Shown here: positions 1 through 8,677 of the stretch, in pieces
How positions within the stretch are numbered: position 1 is the stretch's first letter
How the letters are laid out: each line of letters opens with the position of its first letter
Assembly: GCA_903934795.1 (NCBI GenBank)
Contig: CAIZPE010000233.1
Location: forward strand, 1-32,945
Source: an uncultured bacterium
GTDB lineage: Bacteria > Pseudomonadota > Gammaproteobacteria > Burkholderiales > Burkholderiaceae_E
DNA: 32,945 bases
Direction: 5' to 3'
Program-made: the position numbers and the translations under genes
The notes under the pieces: model-generated
What the model was told of the DNA's origin: nothing
The model's input: the letters and a program-made list of their open reading frames with translations, nothing else
Database searches by the model: none

Positions 1-1027
1 CGCGGGCGAGCGCGTAGGTGAGCAGTCCGGTGTACTCGCTGCGGCTGGCGCCCGGGGTATGGGTGAGGCTGATCTCGGCCTTGCGGGTGACGCCACCGTG
101 CGTGAAGTCGAACTGGACGGTGTAGGTGAAGGTTCCCGAGGTGGGCTGCGACACCGAGGCGGTGGTGAAGCTGGGCGCCGCGGGCAGGCCCGAGAACGCG
201 GTGTTCATGTCGGCCTTGAGGTCGAGCGTGGCGCCCACGGCGGGCTTGCTCTTGCCGGCGGCCGAGGCCACATTGATGAGGCTGGCCAGGGTCATCAGAC
301 CGGTGTTGACCCGACCGCTCACGCCATCCATCCGGGCATCGAGCTGGGCGCTGGCGCAGGCCCAGCCGGTGCTGGTGTCGAGCGCGGTCCAGAGGCCGAC
401 ATCGCCGCTGGGCAGCTCACCACTGCTGGGGCTGCCGTCGGGATGGCCCTCGTACTTGACGGTAGGGCCGTAGCAGCCGGCATTGACCGGTGTCTTCAGG
501 AAGGCCACGGCATCGAAGGCGGTGCCGGCGCGCGGGGTCACGGTGCCCGAGAGCAGCGCATTGATGGCATTGGCCGCCTTGAGGTAACGCGGCGAACGGG
601 TGACGGCGGCCTGCGCCTCGGACACCGGCATCAGGCCGAAGGCGATCTGCCCTGCGCTGCGGAAGTCCGCCGCCGCGAGTGCCGCGGCCAGGGCGCGCAG
701 CCGCGGCAGGGGCTCGGCCCTGGACAGGGTGAGCACCTCGTTGGTCATCGAGACCGGCGAGGTCATGGCCAACCCGACCGGGAACATGGTGCCGCCGTCG
801 ATCGACGCGCTCGGGGCGGGCGCCGGCGCAGGAGACGGATTGGGCGAGGCTGCGGAGGAGCCACCGCCACCGCCGCAACCGGCGACCACCAGCGCCACGC
901 TCAGCCCGAGGCCGAGTGCGGCCGCGCGTGCGGCCAGGGAAGGGGATGGCAGGGTCAGTGCCGAATTGGCAGAAGGCATGGGCGCAGACAGCACGCAATG
1001 CGAATCGCGGTCGAGGCGGTGCGACAT
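1..1027 (-). CDS. Secreted lipoprotein of unknown function, 3'-truncated by the window edge
   Basis: The minus strand is open from an ATG at 1027 to the left edge, giving at least 342 residues. A hydrophobic segment at about residues 35-50 ends in a lipobox (VVAGC, Cys51), so the protein is probably exported, lipidated and anchored in the envelope. The Cys is followed by a Gly run and a Ser/Pro/Ala-rich linker to about residue 75, then a globular region. A later ATG at 979 (residue 17) would give a more usual signal length, but GGGAG lies just upstream of 1027 and no ribosome site precedes 979, so I chose 1027. The downstream part (for example SGTFTYTVQFDF) looks beta-rich. I do not recognise a family. 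The C-terminus lies outside the window. It is divergent from waaQ across 243 bp. Confidence 0.75.
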   Translation of the reverse strand, partial: MSHRLDRDSHCVLSAPMPSANSALTLPSPSLAARAAALGLGLSVALVVAGCGGGGGSSAASPNPSPAPAPAPSASIDGGTMFPVGLAMTSPVSMTNEVLTLSRAEPLPRLRALAAALAAADFRSAGQIAFGLMPVSEAQAAVTRSPRYLKAANAINALLSGTVTPRAGTAFDAVAFLKTPVNAGCYGPTVKYEGHPDGSPSSGELPSGDVGLWTALDTSTGWACASAQLDARMDGVSGRVNTGLMTLASLINVASAAGKSKPAVGATLDLKADMNTAFSGLPAAPSFTTASVSQPTSGTFTYTVQFDFTHGGVTRKAEISLTHTPGASRSEYTGLLTYALAR

Positions 1028-1270
1028 GGGGGCTCCCGGAGAATGGATGGAAGACCGGCGCCGTGGGCGTCCACAGGAGAGTGGGTGGGCGGTGAGCGAA
1101 GAGCCTGCTCGGGGCGAGGTCATCCGCGAAGTATCCTCTGGCACGGGAAGGGCAATTTCACCGTTGATCGGGGAAAATGCCCCCCTGATCAGGCAATCCC
1201 GTCCGTCTTGCGGCCCGTCCGGCCGCGCCAGCCGGGGCCGCCACCCCCCTTCCCCGATTCCAGGTCGCCC

Positions 1271-2413
1271 ATGTCGCCGTCTGATCCGGACCCCACCCGT
1301 CTGCAGCGGGTGCTGGTCACCAAGCTGCGCCACCATGGCGATGTGCTGCTTGCCGCGCCGGTGATCGGCGCACTGGCCCGACACGCGCCGCAGGCGCAGA
1401 TCGACGCGCTGGTCTACGCCGAGACCGCGCCCATGCTGCTCAACCATCCCGGGCTGTCGCAGGTGCACCGGATCGACCGCGCCTGGAAGCGATCGGGGCC
1501 GTGGCGTCAGGCCCTCGCGGAATGGCAGCTGCTGCGGGCGCTGCGCGCACGACGCTATGACCTGGTGGTGCATCTCTCGGTGCATCCCCGCGGCGCCTGG
1601 CTGGTGCGCCTGCTGCGCCCGCGCTGGTCGGTGGGGCCCGAGCTCAGCCGGCCCGGGCGCCATGCCTGGTGGCGCAACAGCTTCACTCACCGCTATCCGG
1701 CGCAGTCGCATCCCGAGCACCACACCGTCGAGACCAACCTCGACAGCCTGCGCACCCTGGGCCTGCCGATCGGTGAGGCCGACAAGGCGGTGACGCTGGT
1801 GGCCGGCGCGCCGGCCGAGTCCGCCATCGAACAGCGCCTGGCCGCGCTCGGTTTGCCGCGCGGCGGCTTCATCCATGTGCATCCGATGTCGCGCTGGCGC
1901 TTCAAGTGCTGGCCGAGCGAGCGGGTGGCCGCGCTGTGCGAGACCCTGGCAGCCCGCGGCTGGCCGGTGGTGATCACCGCTGCGCCCGATCCGCAGGAGC
2001 TCGCGCTGATCGCTCAGGTGCTGGCGCGCTGTCCGGCCGCGGGCGGAGCCGCGCCCCGCATCCACGATCTGTCGGGCCAGCTGTCGCTGGAGCAGCTCGC
2101 CGCGCTCACCGCCCGGGCACGCCTCTTCGTGGGCGTGGACTCGGCCCCCATGCACATGGCCGCGGCGGTGGGCACGCCCACCGTGGGCATCTTCGGTCCG
2201 TCCCGTGATCGCGAATGGGGGCCCTGGGGACAGCCGATGAGCCTGCACCGGGTGGTGGCCTCTACCGAGCATCCCTGCCGCCCCTGCGGGCGCGCGGGCT
2301 GCCAGGACAGCAAGGTCAGCGACTGCCTGGTGACGCTGCCCGAGCGCGCCGTGCTGCAGGCCTGCGAGGAATTGCTCAGCAACGCCCCTGCCCCGCTGCC
2401 CGCCGCGGCCTGA
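1271..2413 (+). CDS. waaQ: Lipopolysaccharide core heptosyltransferase (glycosyltransferase family 9, WaaQ type)
   Basis: Encodes 380 residues. GT9 enzymes transfer heptose from an ADP-heptose donor to the LPS inner core on the cytoplasmic face of the inner membrane; WaaQ adds the branching heptose III. The N-terminal motif KLRHHGDVLL (about residues 18-27) is the acceptor-site loop typical of WaaQ. The middle has FKCW, also seen in E. coli WaaQ. The C-terminal half carries VDSAPMHMAA (Asp290) and GTPTVGIFGPS, the donor-binding motif of GT9. The reading frame is open for another 1.2 kb upstream, but that part is antisense to the lipoprotein gene and has no GT9 similarity; the start at 1271 puts the Rossmann strand (RVLVTKLRHHGD) at the usual distance. 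It stands alone, without other waa genes. The exact sugar linkage is inferred from the family. Confidence 0.9.
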   Translation: MSPSDPDPTRLQRVLVTKLRHHGDVLLAAPVIGALARHAPQAQIDALVYAETAPMLLNHPGLSQVHRIDRAWKRSGPWRQALAEWQLLRALRARRYDLVVHLSVHPRGAWLVRLLRPRWSVGPELSRPGRHAWWRNSFTHRYPAQSHPEHHTVETNLDSLRTLGLPIGEADKAVTLVAGAPAESAIEQRLAALGLPRGGFIHVHPMSRWRFKCWPSERVAALCETLAARGWPVVITAAPDPQELALIAQVLARCPAAGGAAPRIHDLSGQLSLEQLAALTARARLFVGVDSAPMHMAAAVGTPTVGIFGPSRDREWGPWGQPMSLHRVVASTEHPCRPCGRAGCQDSKVSDCLVTLPERAVLQACEELLSNAPAPLPAAA

Positions 2414-2420
2414 GGTCGCT

Positions 2421-2439
2421 TGCCACGCGGTTCGTGGCA
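2421..2439 (+). terminator. Perfect 7-bp hairpin just after waaQ, no U-tract
   Basis: TGCCACG and CGTGGCA form a perfect stem around the loop CGGTT, beginning 8 bases after the waaQ stop. No T-run follows, so this is not a canonical intrinsic terminator. It may protect the mRNA 3' end or assist termination. Confidence 0.45.
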
Positions 2440-2474
2440 GCATCGGCCTTCTAGGCTCATGAACGGAAACCCCC

Positions 2475-2924
2475 ATGGAACTGTCCGCACCCGCGCTGTG
2501 GTGGCTGCTGAGCGGCGCGCTGATCGTCGCCGAACTGCTCAGCGGCACCTTCTACCTGCTGATGATCGCGCTCGGCGCGGCCGCGGGCGCCCTCGGCGCT
2601 CATGCCGGCGCGGGCGTGAGCGCCCAGATCGTGGTGGCCGCCCTGGTGGCCGGCGGCGCCACCGCCGCCTGGCATCTGCGGCGGGCCCGTCATCCCCGCT
2701 CGGCGCCTGCGGCGTCCAACCCCGATGTGCTGCTCGACATCGGTCAGCCGGTGCGCGTGGCGGCCTGGCAAGACGACGGCACCGCCACCGTGCAGTACCG
2801 GGGCGCGGCCTGGCAGGCGCGTCATGTGGGGGCCCTGCCGCCGCAGCCCGGCGCCCACATCATCGTGGCGGTGCACGGTACGCGGCTCGATGTCACGCCC
2901 GCATCCACGCCCTCCGCTCACTGA
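2475..2924 (+). CDS. NfeD-like membrane protein
   Basis: Encodes 149 residues. The N-terminal half is hydrophobic, with segments at about 7-25, 28-45 and 50-65, followed by a soluble C-terminal domain of about 70 residues with the beta pattern of the NfeD OB-fold (for example GQPVRVAAWQDDGTATVQYRG). This is the short NfeD1b-type form without the ClpP-like protease domain. Such proteins sit in the inner membrane and are nearly always encoded beside a stomatin/SPFH protein, as here: the next gene is one, 67 bp downstream. They are thought to help organise membrane domains or control the partner; the molecular role is not established. The upstream gap has a weak TAGGCT box at 2452-2457 that could be a promoter. 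The start at 2475 lacks a strong ribosome site. Confidence 0.85.
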   Translation: MELSAPALWWLLSGALIVAELLSGTFYLLMIALGAAAGALGAHAGAGVSAQIVVAALVAGGATAAWHLRRARHPRSAPAASNPDVLLDIGQPVRVAAWQDDGTATVQYRGAAWQARHVGALPPQPGAHIIVAVHGTRLDVTPASTPSAH

Positions 2925-2980
2925 TCGCCCTCGTTGCGCTCATCGGCCGATCGCATCGATCACCCTCACCGCCCACCACC

Positions 2981-2985
2981 AGGAG
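2981..2985 (+). promoter_or_regulatory. Ribosome binding site that sets the GTG start of the SPFH gene
   Basis: AGGAG lies six bases before GTG at 2992. The frame is open upstream to an ATG at 2725, but that extension overlaps the NfeD gene in another frame and has no SPFH similarity. This site therefore decides the start. Confidence 0.8.
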
Positions 2986-2991
2986 TTTCGC

Positions 2992-3903
2992 GTGGAAATC
3001 GCCCTGATCATCGCCATCGTGGCCGTCGTCTTCGTCAGCCGCACCTTCAAGATCGTGCCGCAGCAGCATGCCTGGGTGGTCGAGCGGCTGGGCCGCTATG
3101 ACCGCACCCTCGCGCCCGGCCTGAAGTTCGTCATTCCCTTCGTCGAGCGCGTGGCCTACCGGCACTCGCTCAAGGAGGTGCCGCTCGATGTGCCCAGCCA
3201 GGTCTGCATCACCAAGGACAACACCCAGCTGCAGGTCGACGGCATCCTGTTCTTCCAGGTGACCGACCCGATGCGCGCAAGCTACGGCTCCAGCGACTAC
3301 ATCGTGGCCATCACCCAGCTGGCGCAGACCACGCTGCGCAGCGTGGTCGGCAAGATGGAACTCGACAAGACCTTCGAGGAGCGCGACATGATCAATGCCT
3401 CGGTGGTCAATGCGCTGGACGAGGCGGCGCTCAACTGGGGCGTGAAGGTGCTGCGCTACGAGATCAAGGACCTCACCCCGCCGGCCGAGATCCTGCGCAG
3501 CATGCAGGCGCAGATCACCGCCGAGCGTGAAAAGCGCGCCCTGATCGCCGCCTCCGAGGGGCGCCGCCAGGAGCAGATCAACATCGCCACCGGCGAGCGC
3601 GAGGCCTTCATCGCCCGCTCCGAGGGCGAGAAGCAGGCCGAGATCAACAAGGCGCAGGGCGAGGCTGCCGCCATCGCCGAGGTGGCCGCCGCCACCGCCG
3701 AGGCGATCACCCGCATCGCCCAGGCCATCCGCCAGCCCGGCGGTGACCAGGCGGTGCAGCTCAAGGTGGCCGAGCGCGCAGTCGATGCCTATGGCCAGCT
3801 CGCCAAGGCGAACAACACCATGATCGTGCCCGGCAACATGAGCGAGGTGTCGGCGCTGATCGGTACCGCCATGACGCTCATGAAGAGCGGCCCGAAGGCC
3901 TGA
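2992..3903 (+). CDS. qmcA: SPFH/stomatin-like membrane protein (QmcA family)
   Basis: Encodes 303 residues from a GTG start with AGGAG six bases upstream. One N-terminal hydrophobic segment (about residues 2-18) is followed by the SPFH/band-7 domain. Recognisable motifs are VPQQHAWVVERLGRY, LAPGLKFVIPFV, VPLDVPSQ and the region around GKMELDKTFEERD. From about residue 180 to 265 the chain is rich in Ala, Glu, Lys and Arg and should form the long coiled coil by which these proteins oligomerise. Family members form large rings in the inner membrane and, in E. coli, QmcA associates with FtsH-type quality control. The NfeD-like gene before it is the usual partner. The stop codon touches the start of the DUF2237 gene (TGAATG), so translation may be coupled. 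Confidence 0.92.
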   Translation: MEIALIIAIVAVVFVSRTFKIVPQQHAWVVERLGRYDRTLAPGLKFVIPFVERVAYRHSLKEVPLDVPSQVCITKDNTQLQVDGILFFQVTDPMRASYGSSDYIVAITQLAQTTLRSVVGKMELDKTFEERDMINASVVNALDEAALNWGVKVLRYEIKDLTPPAEILRSMQAQITAEREKRALIAASEGRRQEQINIATGEREAFIARSEGEKQAEINKAQGEAAAIAEVAAATAEAITRIAQAIRQPGGDQAVQLKVAERAVDAYGQLAKANNTMIVPGNMSEVSALIGTAMTLMKSGPKA

Positions 3904-4269
3904 ATGATGAGCGCGCTCAATGTGCTGGGCGAGCCGCTGCAGGCATGCTCCTTCGATCCGCTGACCGGCTGGTTTCGCGACGGCTGCTGCCACACCGACG
4001 CGCAGGATCACGGCAGCCATGTCATCTGCGCACGCATGACCACGGCCTTCCTCAACCATCAGTTCGAACTGGGCAATGATCTGATCACGCCGCGCGCGGC
4101 GTACCGCTTCGCGGGTCTCAAGCCCGGCGATCGCTGGTGCGTGTGCGCCCTGCGCTGGAAGCAGGCCTGGGTCGATGGCTGCGCCCCGCCGGCGGTGCTG
4201 GCCTGCACCCATGAACGCGCGCTGGCGTTCGTGCCGCTCGAATGGCTGCAGGCCTCGGCCCAGGCCTGA
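3904..4269 (+). CDS. DUF2237 family protein
   Basis: Encodes 121 residues. The pattern [24 protein letters not shown] near the start, split here as [10 protein letters not shown] and [12 protein letters not shown], together with [14 protein letters not shown] and [14 protein letters not shown], is that of the DUF2237 family as I remember it. These are small soluble proteins of unknown function, with several conserved Cys and His residues (Cys15, CC at about 28-29, C-x-C at about 78-80) that could bind metal. There is no signal peptide, so a cytoplasmic place is likely. Start choice is between adjacent ATGs at 3904 and 3907. The next gene, an ABC ATPase, begins 28 bases inside its 3' end in another frame, which suggests coupled translation. 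Confidence 0.85.
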   Translation: MMSALNVLGEPLQACSFDPLTGWFRDGCCHTDAQDHGSHVICARMTTAFLNHQFELGNDLITPRAAYRFAGLKPGDRWCVCALRWKQAWVDGCAPPAVLACTHERALAFVPLEWLQASAQA

Positions 4270-5003
4270 ACGGCGCCCCGGCTGCGCCCCTCGTCGCACG
4301 CCCTGCGCTCTTTCGCGCGCGGGGCCTGTCCAAGATCTACCGTACCGGCGAGGTCGAGGTGGTGGCTCTGCATGACATCGATCTCGACATCGGCGCCGGC
4401 GAATTCATCGTGCTGCTCGGCCCCTCGGGCAGCGGCAAGTCCACGCTGCTGAATATCCTGGGCGGGCTCGATGCGCCGAGCGCCGGCGATGTCGAGTTCC
4501 GCGAGCACCGCCTCACCGGCGCCTCCGATGCCGAGCTCACCGCCTATCGCCGCGAGCATGTCGGCTTCGTGTTCCAGTTCTACAACCTGATCCCCAGCCT
4601 CACCGTTCGGGAGAATGTCGCGCTGGTGACCGACATCGTGCATGACCCCATGCCGATCGACGAGGCCATCGACCGGGTGGGCCTCACGCCGCGGCGCGAC
4701 CACTTCCCGGCGCAGCTTTCCGGCGGCGAGCAGCAGCGGGTGGCGATCGCGCGCGCGATCGTCAAGCGGCCCGAGGTGCTGCTGTGCGACGAACCCACCG
4801 GCGCGCTCGACTACCGCACCGGCAAGCTGGTGCTCGAGGTGATCGCGCGCATCAACGCCGAGCTGGGCACCACCGCGGTGGTGATCACCCACAACGCGGC
4901 CATCGCCGGCATGGCCGATCGGGTCATCCACCTCGGCGACGGCACCATCCAGCGCATCGACATCAACCCGCACCGCCTCTCGCCTTCGGAGCTGTCCTGG
5001 TGA
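4242..5003 (+). CDS. ABC transporter ATP-binding protein (LolD/MacB-like)
   Basis: Encodes 253 residues, the ATPase of an ABC system with the FtsX-type permease that follows. All motifs are intact: Walker A GPSGSGKS (60-67), Q-loop FQFYNL (111-116), signature [14 protein letters not shown] (159-172), Walker B VLLCDEP (179-185) and H-loop His217. The stretch [13 protein letters not shown] before Walker A is typical of the LolD/MacB/YbbA branch, which pairs with permeases that use mechanical transmission rather than classical import or export. The ATG at 4242 lies within the DUF2237 gene; no GTG or TTG alternative occurs in frame before the conserved region. The first 22 residues are Ala/Gly/Pro-rich and not part of the fold, so the true start may be a later non-standard codon. 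The permease starts 7 bases after the stop. Confidence 0.92.
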   Translation: MAAGLGPGLNGAPAAPLVARPALFRARGLSKIYRTGEVEVVALHDIDLDIGAGEFIVLLGPSGSGKSTLLNILGGLDAPSAGDVEFREHRLTGASDAELTAYRREHVGFVFQFYNLIPSLTVRENVALVTDIVHDPMPIDEAIDRVGLTPRRDHFPAQLSGGEQQRVAIARAIVKRPEVLLCDEPTGALDYRTGKLVLEVIARINAELGTTAVVITHNAAIAGMADRVIHLGDGTIQRIDINPHRLSPSELSW

Positions 5004-5010
5004 GGCGGCC

Positions 5011-7386
5011 GTGAAGGCGCTCGACCGCAAGCTGCTGCGCGACCTGCGCCGGCTGTGGAGCCAGGCGCTCACCATCGCGCTGGTGGTGGCCAGCGGCGTG
5101 GGCAGCTATGTCACCGCGCTCTCGGCGGTGGACTCGCTGGCCGAGGCGCGCGATGCCTTCTATGCGCAGGGCCGCTTCGCCGATGTCTTCGCGGCCGTCA
5201 GACGCGCGCCGCGCGCGATGGCCGACACACTCGCCGCGATTCCCGGCGTGGGCGACATCCAGCTCAGCATCGAGCGCGTGGTGCGCGTGGACATCGCCGG
5301 CGTGGATGATCCGCTGCTCGCGCGCATGATCGGCATCGACCCGCGCCAGCCCCGGCGGCTCAATGCGGTGATGGTGCGCAGCGGCGCGCCGCTCGACCCC
5401 GACAGCCAGGGCGTGCGCGGCGATGGCGCGATCGATGCGCTGGTCTCGGCCTCGTTCGCGCAGGCCCACGGGCTTGGCCCGGGGTCGCGCCTGAGCGCGC
5501 TGATCAACGGCCGCCAGCGCGCGCTGGTCGTGCGCGGCATCGCGCTCTCGCCCGAGTATGTGTTCGCCGGCATGACCGGCATGCCCGACCTGCGCGGCTT
5601 CGGCGTGCTGTGGGTCGACGAACGGGTGCTCGCCGCCGCCTGGGACATGGAAGGCGCCTTCGACCATGTGTCGGTGCGGCTCGCGCCGGGCGCCAGCCCG
5701 CCCGCGGTGATCGCGGCGCTGAACCGGCACCTCGCCCGCTATGGCGGGCGCGACGCACATGCGCGCGAGCACCAGACCTCGCACGCGTTCCTGCAACGCG
5801 AGATCGACGAGCAGCGGGTCTTCGCCACCGTGCTGCCGGTGATCTTCCTGGCCGTGGCGGCCTTCCTGCTCAATGTGGTGATCTCCCGACTGGTGGCCAC
5901 GCAGCGCGAGCAGATCGCCGCGCTCAAGGCGCTCGGCTATCCCGACCGTACGATCGCCGGGCACTTCATGAAGCTGGTGGCGGTGATCGTCACGGTGGGG
6001 CTGATCATCGGCTTTGCCGGCGGCGAGGCCTTCGGCCGGCTCATGACCGGTCTGTATGCCGGCTTCTTCCAGTTCCCCGAGTTCGCGCATCGCATGACCC
6101 CGTCGCTCTTCGTCACCGGCGCGCTGGTGGCGGTGATCACCGCGCTGACGGGCACGCTCAACGCGATCTGGGCCACGGTGCGTCTGCCCCCGGCCGAGGC
6201 CATGCGCCCGCCCGCCCCTGGGCGCTACCGGGTGAGCTGGCTGGAGCGCATCAGCCCGCGCCTGCTCGGCCCGGGCCCCCGGATGATCCTGCGCAACATG
6301 CAGCGGCGCCCCTGGCGCACCACGCTCTCGGTGCTCGGCATGGCCGCCGCGGTGGCCATCGTGATGATGGGCAACTTCGCGCGCGACAGCATCGCGGTGA
6401 TCGTCGACACCGCGTTCTCGGTGGCGATGCGCGCCGATCTCACCGTCAGGCTGATCGAACCCGGGGACGATGCGGCCCGGCATGCGCTGGCCCGGCTGCC
6501 AGGGGTGATCGCGGTCGAATCAGGCCGCGACGTGGCGGTGCGCTTCGTGGCCGGTCATCGCAGCGAACGCGGCGCCATCCAGGGCCTGGAGGCGCAGCCG
6601 CAACTGCGCCGCGTGGTCGATCTCGACGGCCACGCCGTGGCCCTGCCCGGCGAAGGTCTGCTGATGAGCGACCGGCTCGCTGCCAAGCTCGGGCTGCGCC
6701 CCGGCGATTTCCTGCGGGTCGAGGTGATCGAGGGCAGGCAGCCGAGCCTGCTGGTGCCGCTGGCGGGCACGGTGCGCGACATGATGGGCCTGAACGCCTA
6801 CATGGAGCGGCGCGCCCTCAACCGGCTGCTCGGTGAATCGGATGTGGCCAGCGCCTACTCGCTGGCGCTGGAGCGCGGCGCGGAACCGGCCACGCTCGCG
6901 GCGATCCGCGGGCTGCCGACCCTGGTGGGCACCTTCAGCAAGGCCAGCCTCGAGCGCAACATGAACGAGGTGAGCGCGCGCAACATCCGCATCATGAGCT
7001 CGATCATGACGGTGTTCGCGGTGGTGATCGCGGTGGGGGTGGTGTACAACAACGCCCGCATCGCGCTGGCCGAGCGCACCTGGGAGCTGGCCAGCCTGCG
7101 CGTGCTGGGCTTCACACGCGGCGAGGTCTCCGCGCTGCTGCTGGGCGAGCAGGCGCTGCTCATCGCGCTGGCGCTGCCGCTGGGCATGCTGATGGGCGAA
7201 GGGCTGGTGCGCGGCATCGTCTCGTTGTTGGCCTCCGACCAGTTCGCCTTCCCGGTGGCGCTGCAGCCGCGCACCTACGCGTGGGCCGCGCTGTGCGTGG
7301 TAGCCGCGGGCGTGGGCAGCGCACTGGTGGTGCGTCGGCGGGTCGATCGGCTCGACATGGTGGCGGCGCTCAAGACCCGTGAATGA
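5011..7386 (+). CDS. FtsX-like ABC transporter permease, double-domain
   Basis: Encodes 791 residues from GTG, with GAGG just upstream. The order is: TM1 at about 17-38, a periplasmic domain of about 230 residues, a first FtsX domain at about 271-395 with three TM segments and the coupling sequence [17 protein letters not shown], a TM at about 435-455 after [12 protein letters not shown], a second periplasmic domain, and a second FtsX domain at about 657-788 with [18 protein letters not shown]. Eight TM segments and two extracytoplasmic domains match the long fused permeases of the type VII/MacB-LolCE superfamily. With the ATPase before it and a HlyD adaptor after it, the likely job is extrusion or extraction of a substrate from the inner membrane or periplasm. 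The substrate cannot be told from sequence. Confidence 0.9.
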   Translation: MKALDRKLLRDLRRLWSQALTIALVVASGVGSYVTALSAVDSLAEARDAFYAQGRFADVFAAVRRAPRAMADTLAAIPGVGDIQLSIERVVRVDIAGVDDPLLARMIGIDPRQPRRLNAVMVRSGAPLDPDSQGVRGDGAIDALVSASFAQAHGLGPGSRLSALINGRQRALVVRGIALSPEYVFAGMTGMPDLRGFGVLWVDERVLAAAWDMEGAFDHVSVRLAPGASPPAVIAALNRHLARYGGRDAHAREHQTSHAFLQREIDEQRVFATVLPVIFLAVAAFLLNVVISRLVATQREQIAALKALGYPDRTIAGHFMKLVAVIVTVGLIIGFAGGEAFGRLMTGLYAGFFQFPEFAHRMTPSLFVTGALVAVITALTGTLNAIWATVRLPPAEAMRPPAPGRYRVSWLERISPRLLGPGPRMILRNMQRRPWRTTLSVLGMAAAVAIVMMGNFARDSIAVIVDTAFSVAMRADLTVRLIEPGDDAARHALARLPGVIAVESGRDVAVRFVAGHRSERGAIQGLEAQPQLRRVVDLDGHAVALPGEGLLMSDRLAAKLGLRPGDFLRVEVIEGRQPSLLVPLAGTVRDMMGLNAYMERRALNRLLGESDVASAYSLALERGAEPATLAAIRGLPTLVGTFSKASLERNMNEVSARNIRIMSSIMTVFAVVIAVGVVYNNARIALAERTWELASLRVLGFTRGEVSALLLGEQALLIALALPLGMLMGEGLVRGIVSLLASDQFAFPVALQPRTYAWAALCVVAAGVGSALVVRRRVDRLDMVAALKTRE

Positions 7387-7431
7387 AGGCTTGCCGGCGC
7401 GTCTGCCGGCCGAGGAAAGACGCAGACCGAC

Positions 7432-8652
7432 ATGAAACGCAACACGCTGCTCATCACCGCCGGCATCGCTCTGGCGGCAGCCGGCCTGCTCGCCTGGGCC
7501 TTCGCGCCGCGCCCGGTGCTGGTGGAGCTCGCCACGGCCGAGCGCGGTCGCTTCGAATCCACCATCGATGAAGACGCGCGCACGCGGCTGCGCGAACGCT
7601 TCATGGTGTCAGCGCCCCTGGCCGGCCGGCTGGCCCGCATCGCGCTGCGCGAGGGCGACCCGGTGGCCGCCGGGGCCGTGGTGGCCCGGCTCTCGCCTGT
7701 GCTCTCGCCCCTGCTCGATGAGCGCACCGTGCGCAGCCAGCAGGCCCGCGTGGCGTCGGCCGAGGCGGCGGTGCTGCGCGCCGGGGTGCGCGTCGAGCGC
7801 GCGCGGGTGGGCCTGCGCCAGGCCGAGAACGAGCTCACGCGCAGCGAGCAGCTTGCCGGCAAGGGCTTTGTCGCGCCCACCAAGCTCGAGGTCGACCGCC
7901 TCGCGGTGGCAGCGGCCCGCAAGGAAATCGAGGCCGGCGAACAGGACCGGCATGTCGCCGAGCATGACCTCGAGCAGGCCCGCGCCGCGCTGAGCGCGGT
8001 GCGGCAGACCGGCAGCAACGGCGCGCCCTTCGAGGTGCGCTCCCCGATCGAGGGCCGGGTGCTGCGGATCGCGCAGGCCAACGAGGCGGTGGTCGCGCTT
8101 GGCGCGCCGCTGCTCGAAATCGGCGACACCCGGCGGCTCGAGATCGTGGCCGAGCTGCTCACCACCGATGCGCTGCGGGTCATGCCCGGTGCCCGTGCGC
8201 AGATCGAGCGCTGGGGCGGCCCCGGCATCCTGGCGGGCACGGTGCGGCTGGTCGAGCCCGCGGCCTTCACCAAGGTGTCGGCACTGGGCATCGAGGAGCA
8301 GCGCGTGAATGTGCTGCTCGACATCGTCAGCCGGCCCGCGCAGTGGGCCGCGCTCGGCGACGGCTTCCGGGTGTCGGTGCGCATCGTGCAGCTGTCGGAG
8401 GACAACGCCGTCACCGTGCCAGTGAGCGCGGTGTTCCCGTTGCCCTCGGCAAAGCCCGACGCGAGCGGGGCACCGCCGATGGCGGTGTTCGTGGTGCGCG
8501 AAGGCCGCGCGCGGGTCCTGCCGGTGACGCTCGGCGCCCGCAACGGGGTGCAGGCCTGGATCCGCGCTGGGCTGGAGGCCGGCGAGCCGGTGATCGTCTA
8601 TCCGCCGCCGGCCGTGGCCGACGGGGTGCGGGTGAAGGCCCGCGGACGCTGA
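7432..8652 (+). CDS. HlyD/RND-type periplasmic adaptor (membrane fusion protein)
   Basis: Encodes 406 residues. An uncleaved N-terminal membrane anchor (about 6-24) is followed by a split biotinyl-lipoyl-like domain (SAPLAGRLARIALREGD and, after the hairpin, SPIEGRVLRI), an Ala/Glu/Arg-rich alpha-helical hairpin at about 97-190, a beta-barrel domain and a C-terminal membrane-proximal domain ending near VADGVRVKARG. Such adaptors bridge an inner-membrane transporter and an outer-membrane channel. It follows the ABC permease by 45 bp, with GAGGAAAG about 12 bases before the start, and is surely its partner. No outer-membrane factor gene is in the window, so a TolC-like protein encoded elsewhere would be needed. 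It converges on the phospholipase-D-like gene, 25 bp away. Confidence 0.9.
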   Translation: MKRNTLLITAGIALAAAGLLAWAFAPRPVLVELATAERGRFESTIDEDARTRLRERFMVSAPLAGRLARIALREGDPVAAGAVVARLSPVLSPLLDERTVRSQQARVASAEAAVLRAGVRVERARVGLRQAENELTRSEQLAGKGFVAPTKLEVDRLAVAAARKEIEAGEQDRHVAEHDLEQARAALSAVRQTGSNGAPFEVRSPIEGRVLRIAQANEAVVALGAPLLEIGDTRRLEIVAELLTTDALRVMPGARAQIERWGGPGILAGTVRLVEPAAFTKVSALGIEEQRVNVLLDIVSRPAQWAALGDGFRVSVRIVQLSEDNAVTVPVSAVFPLPSAKPDASGAPPMAVFVVREGRARVLPVTLGARNGVQAWIRAGLEAGEPVIVYPPPAVADGVRVKARGR

Positions 8653-8672
8653 ATCGGCGCCGCGCGCGGGCC
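8637..8672. repeat. Inverted repeat at the convergent end of the adaptor and PLD genes
   Basis: GGCCCGCG (8637-8644) and CGCGGGCC (8665-8672) are perfect 8-bp arms around a 20-base loop that contains the adaptor stop codon and an inner palindrome CGGCGCCG. There is no T-run on either strand. It may act as a two-way 3'-end structure. Confidence 0.4.
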
Positions 8673-8677
8673 TGGGG

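Noticed and set aside
1153-1190. Imperfect dyad with GATC and GGGG/CCCC arms before waaQ
   Set aside because: The arms are offset by three bases and no promoter could be placed with confidence, so I do not call an operator.
59-1270. Upstream extension of the waaQ frame to 59
   Set aside because: It is antisense to the lipoprotein gene, which has a signal peptide and normal composition, and it lacks GT9 similarity.
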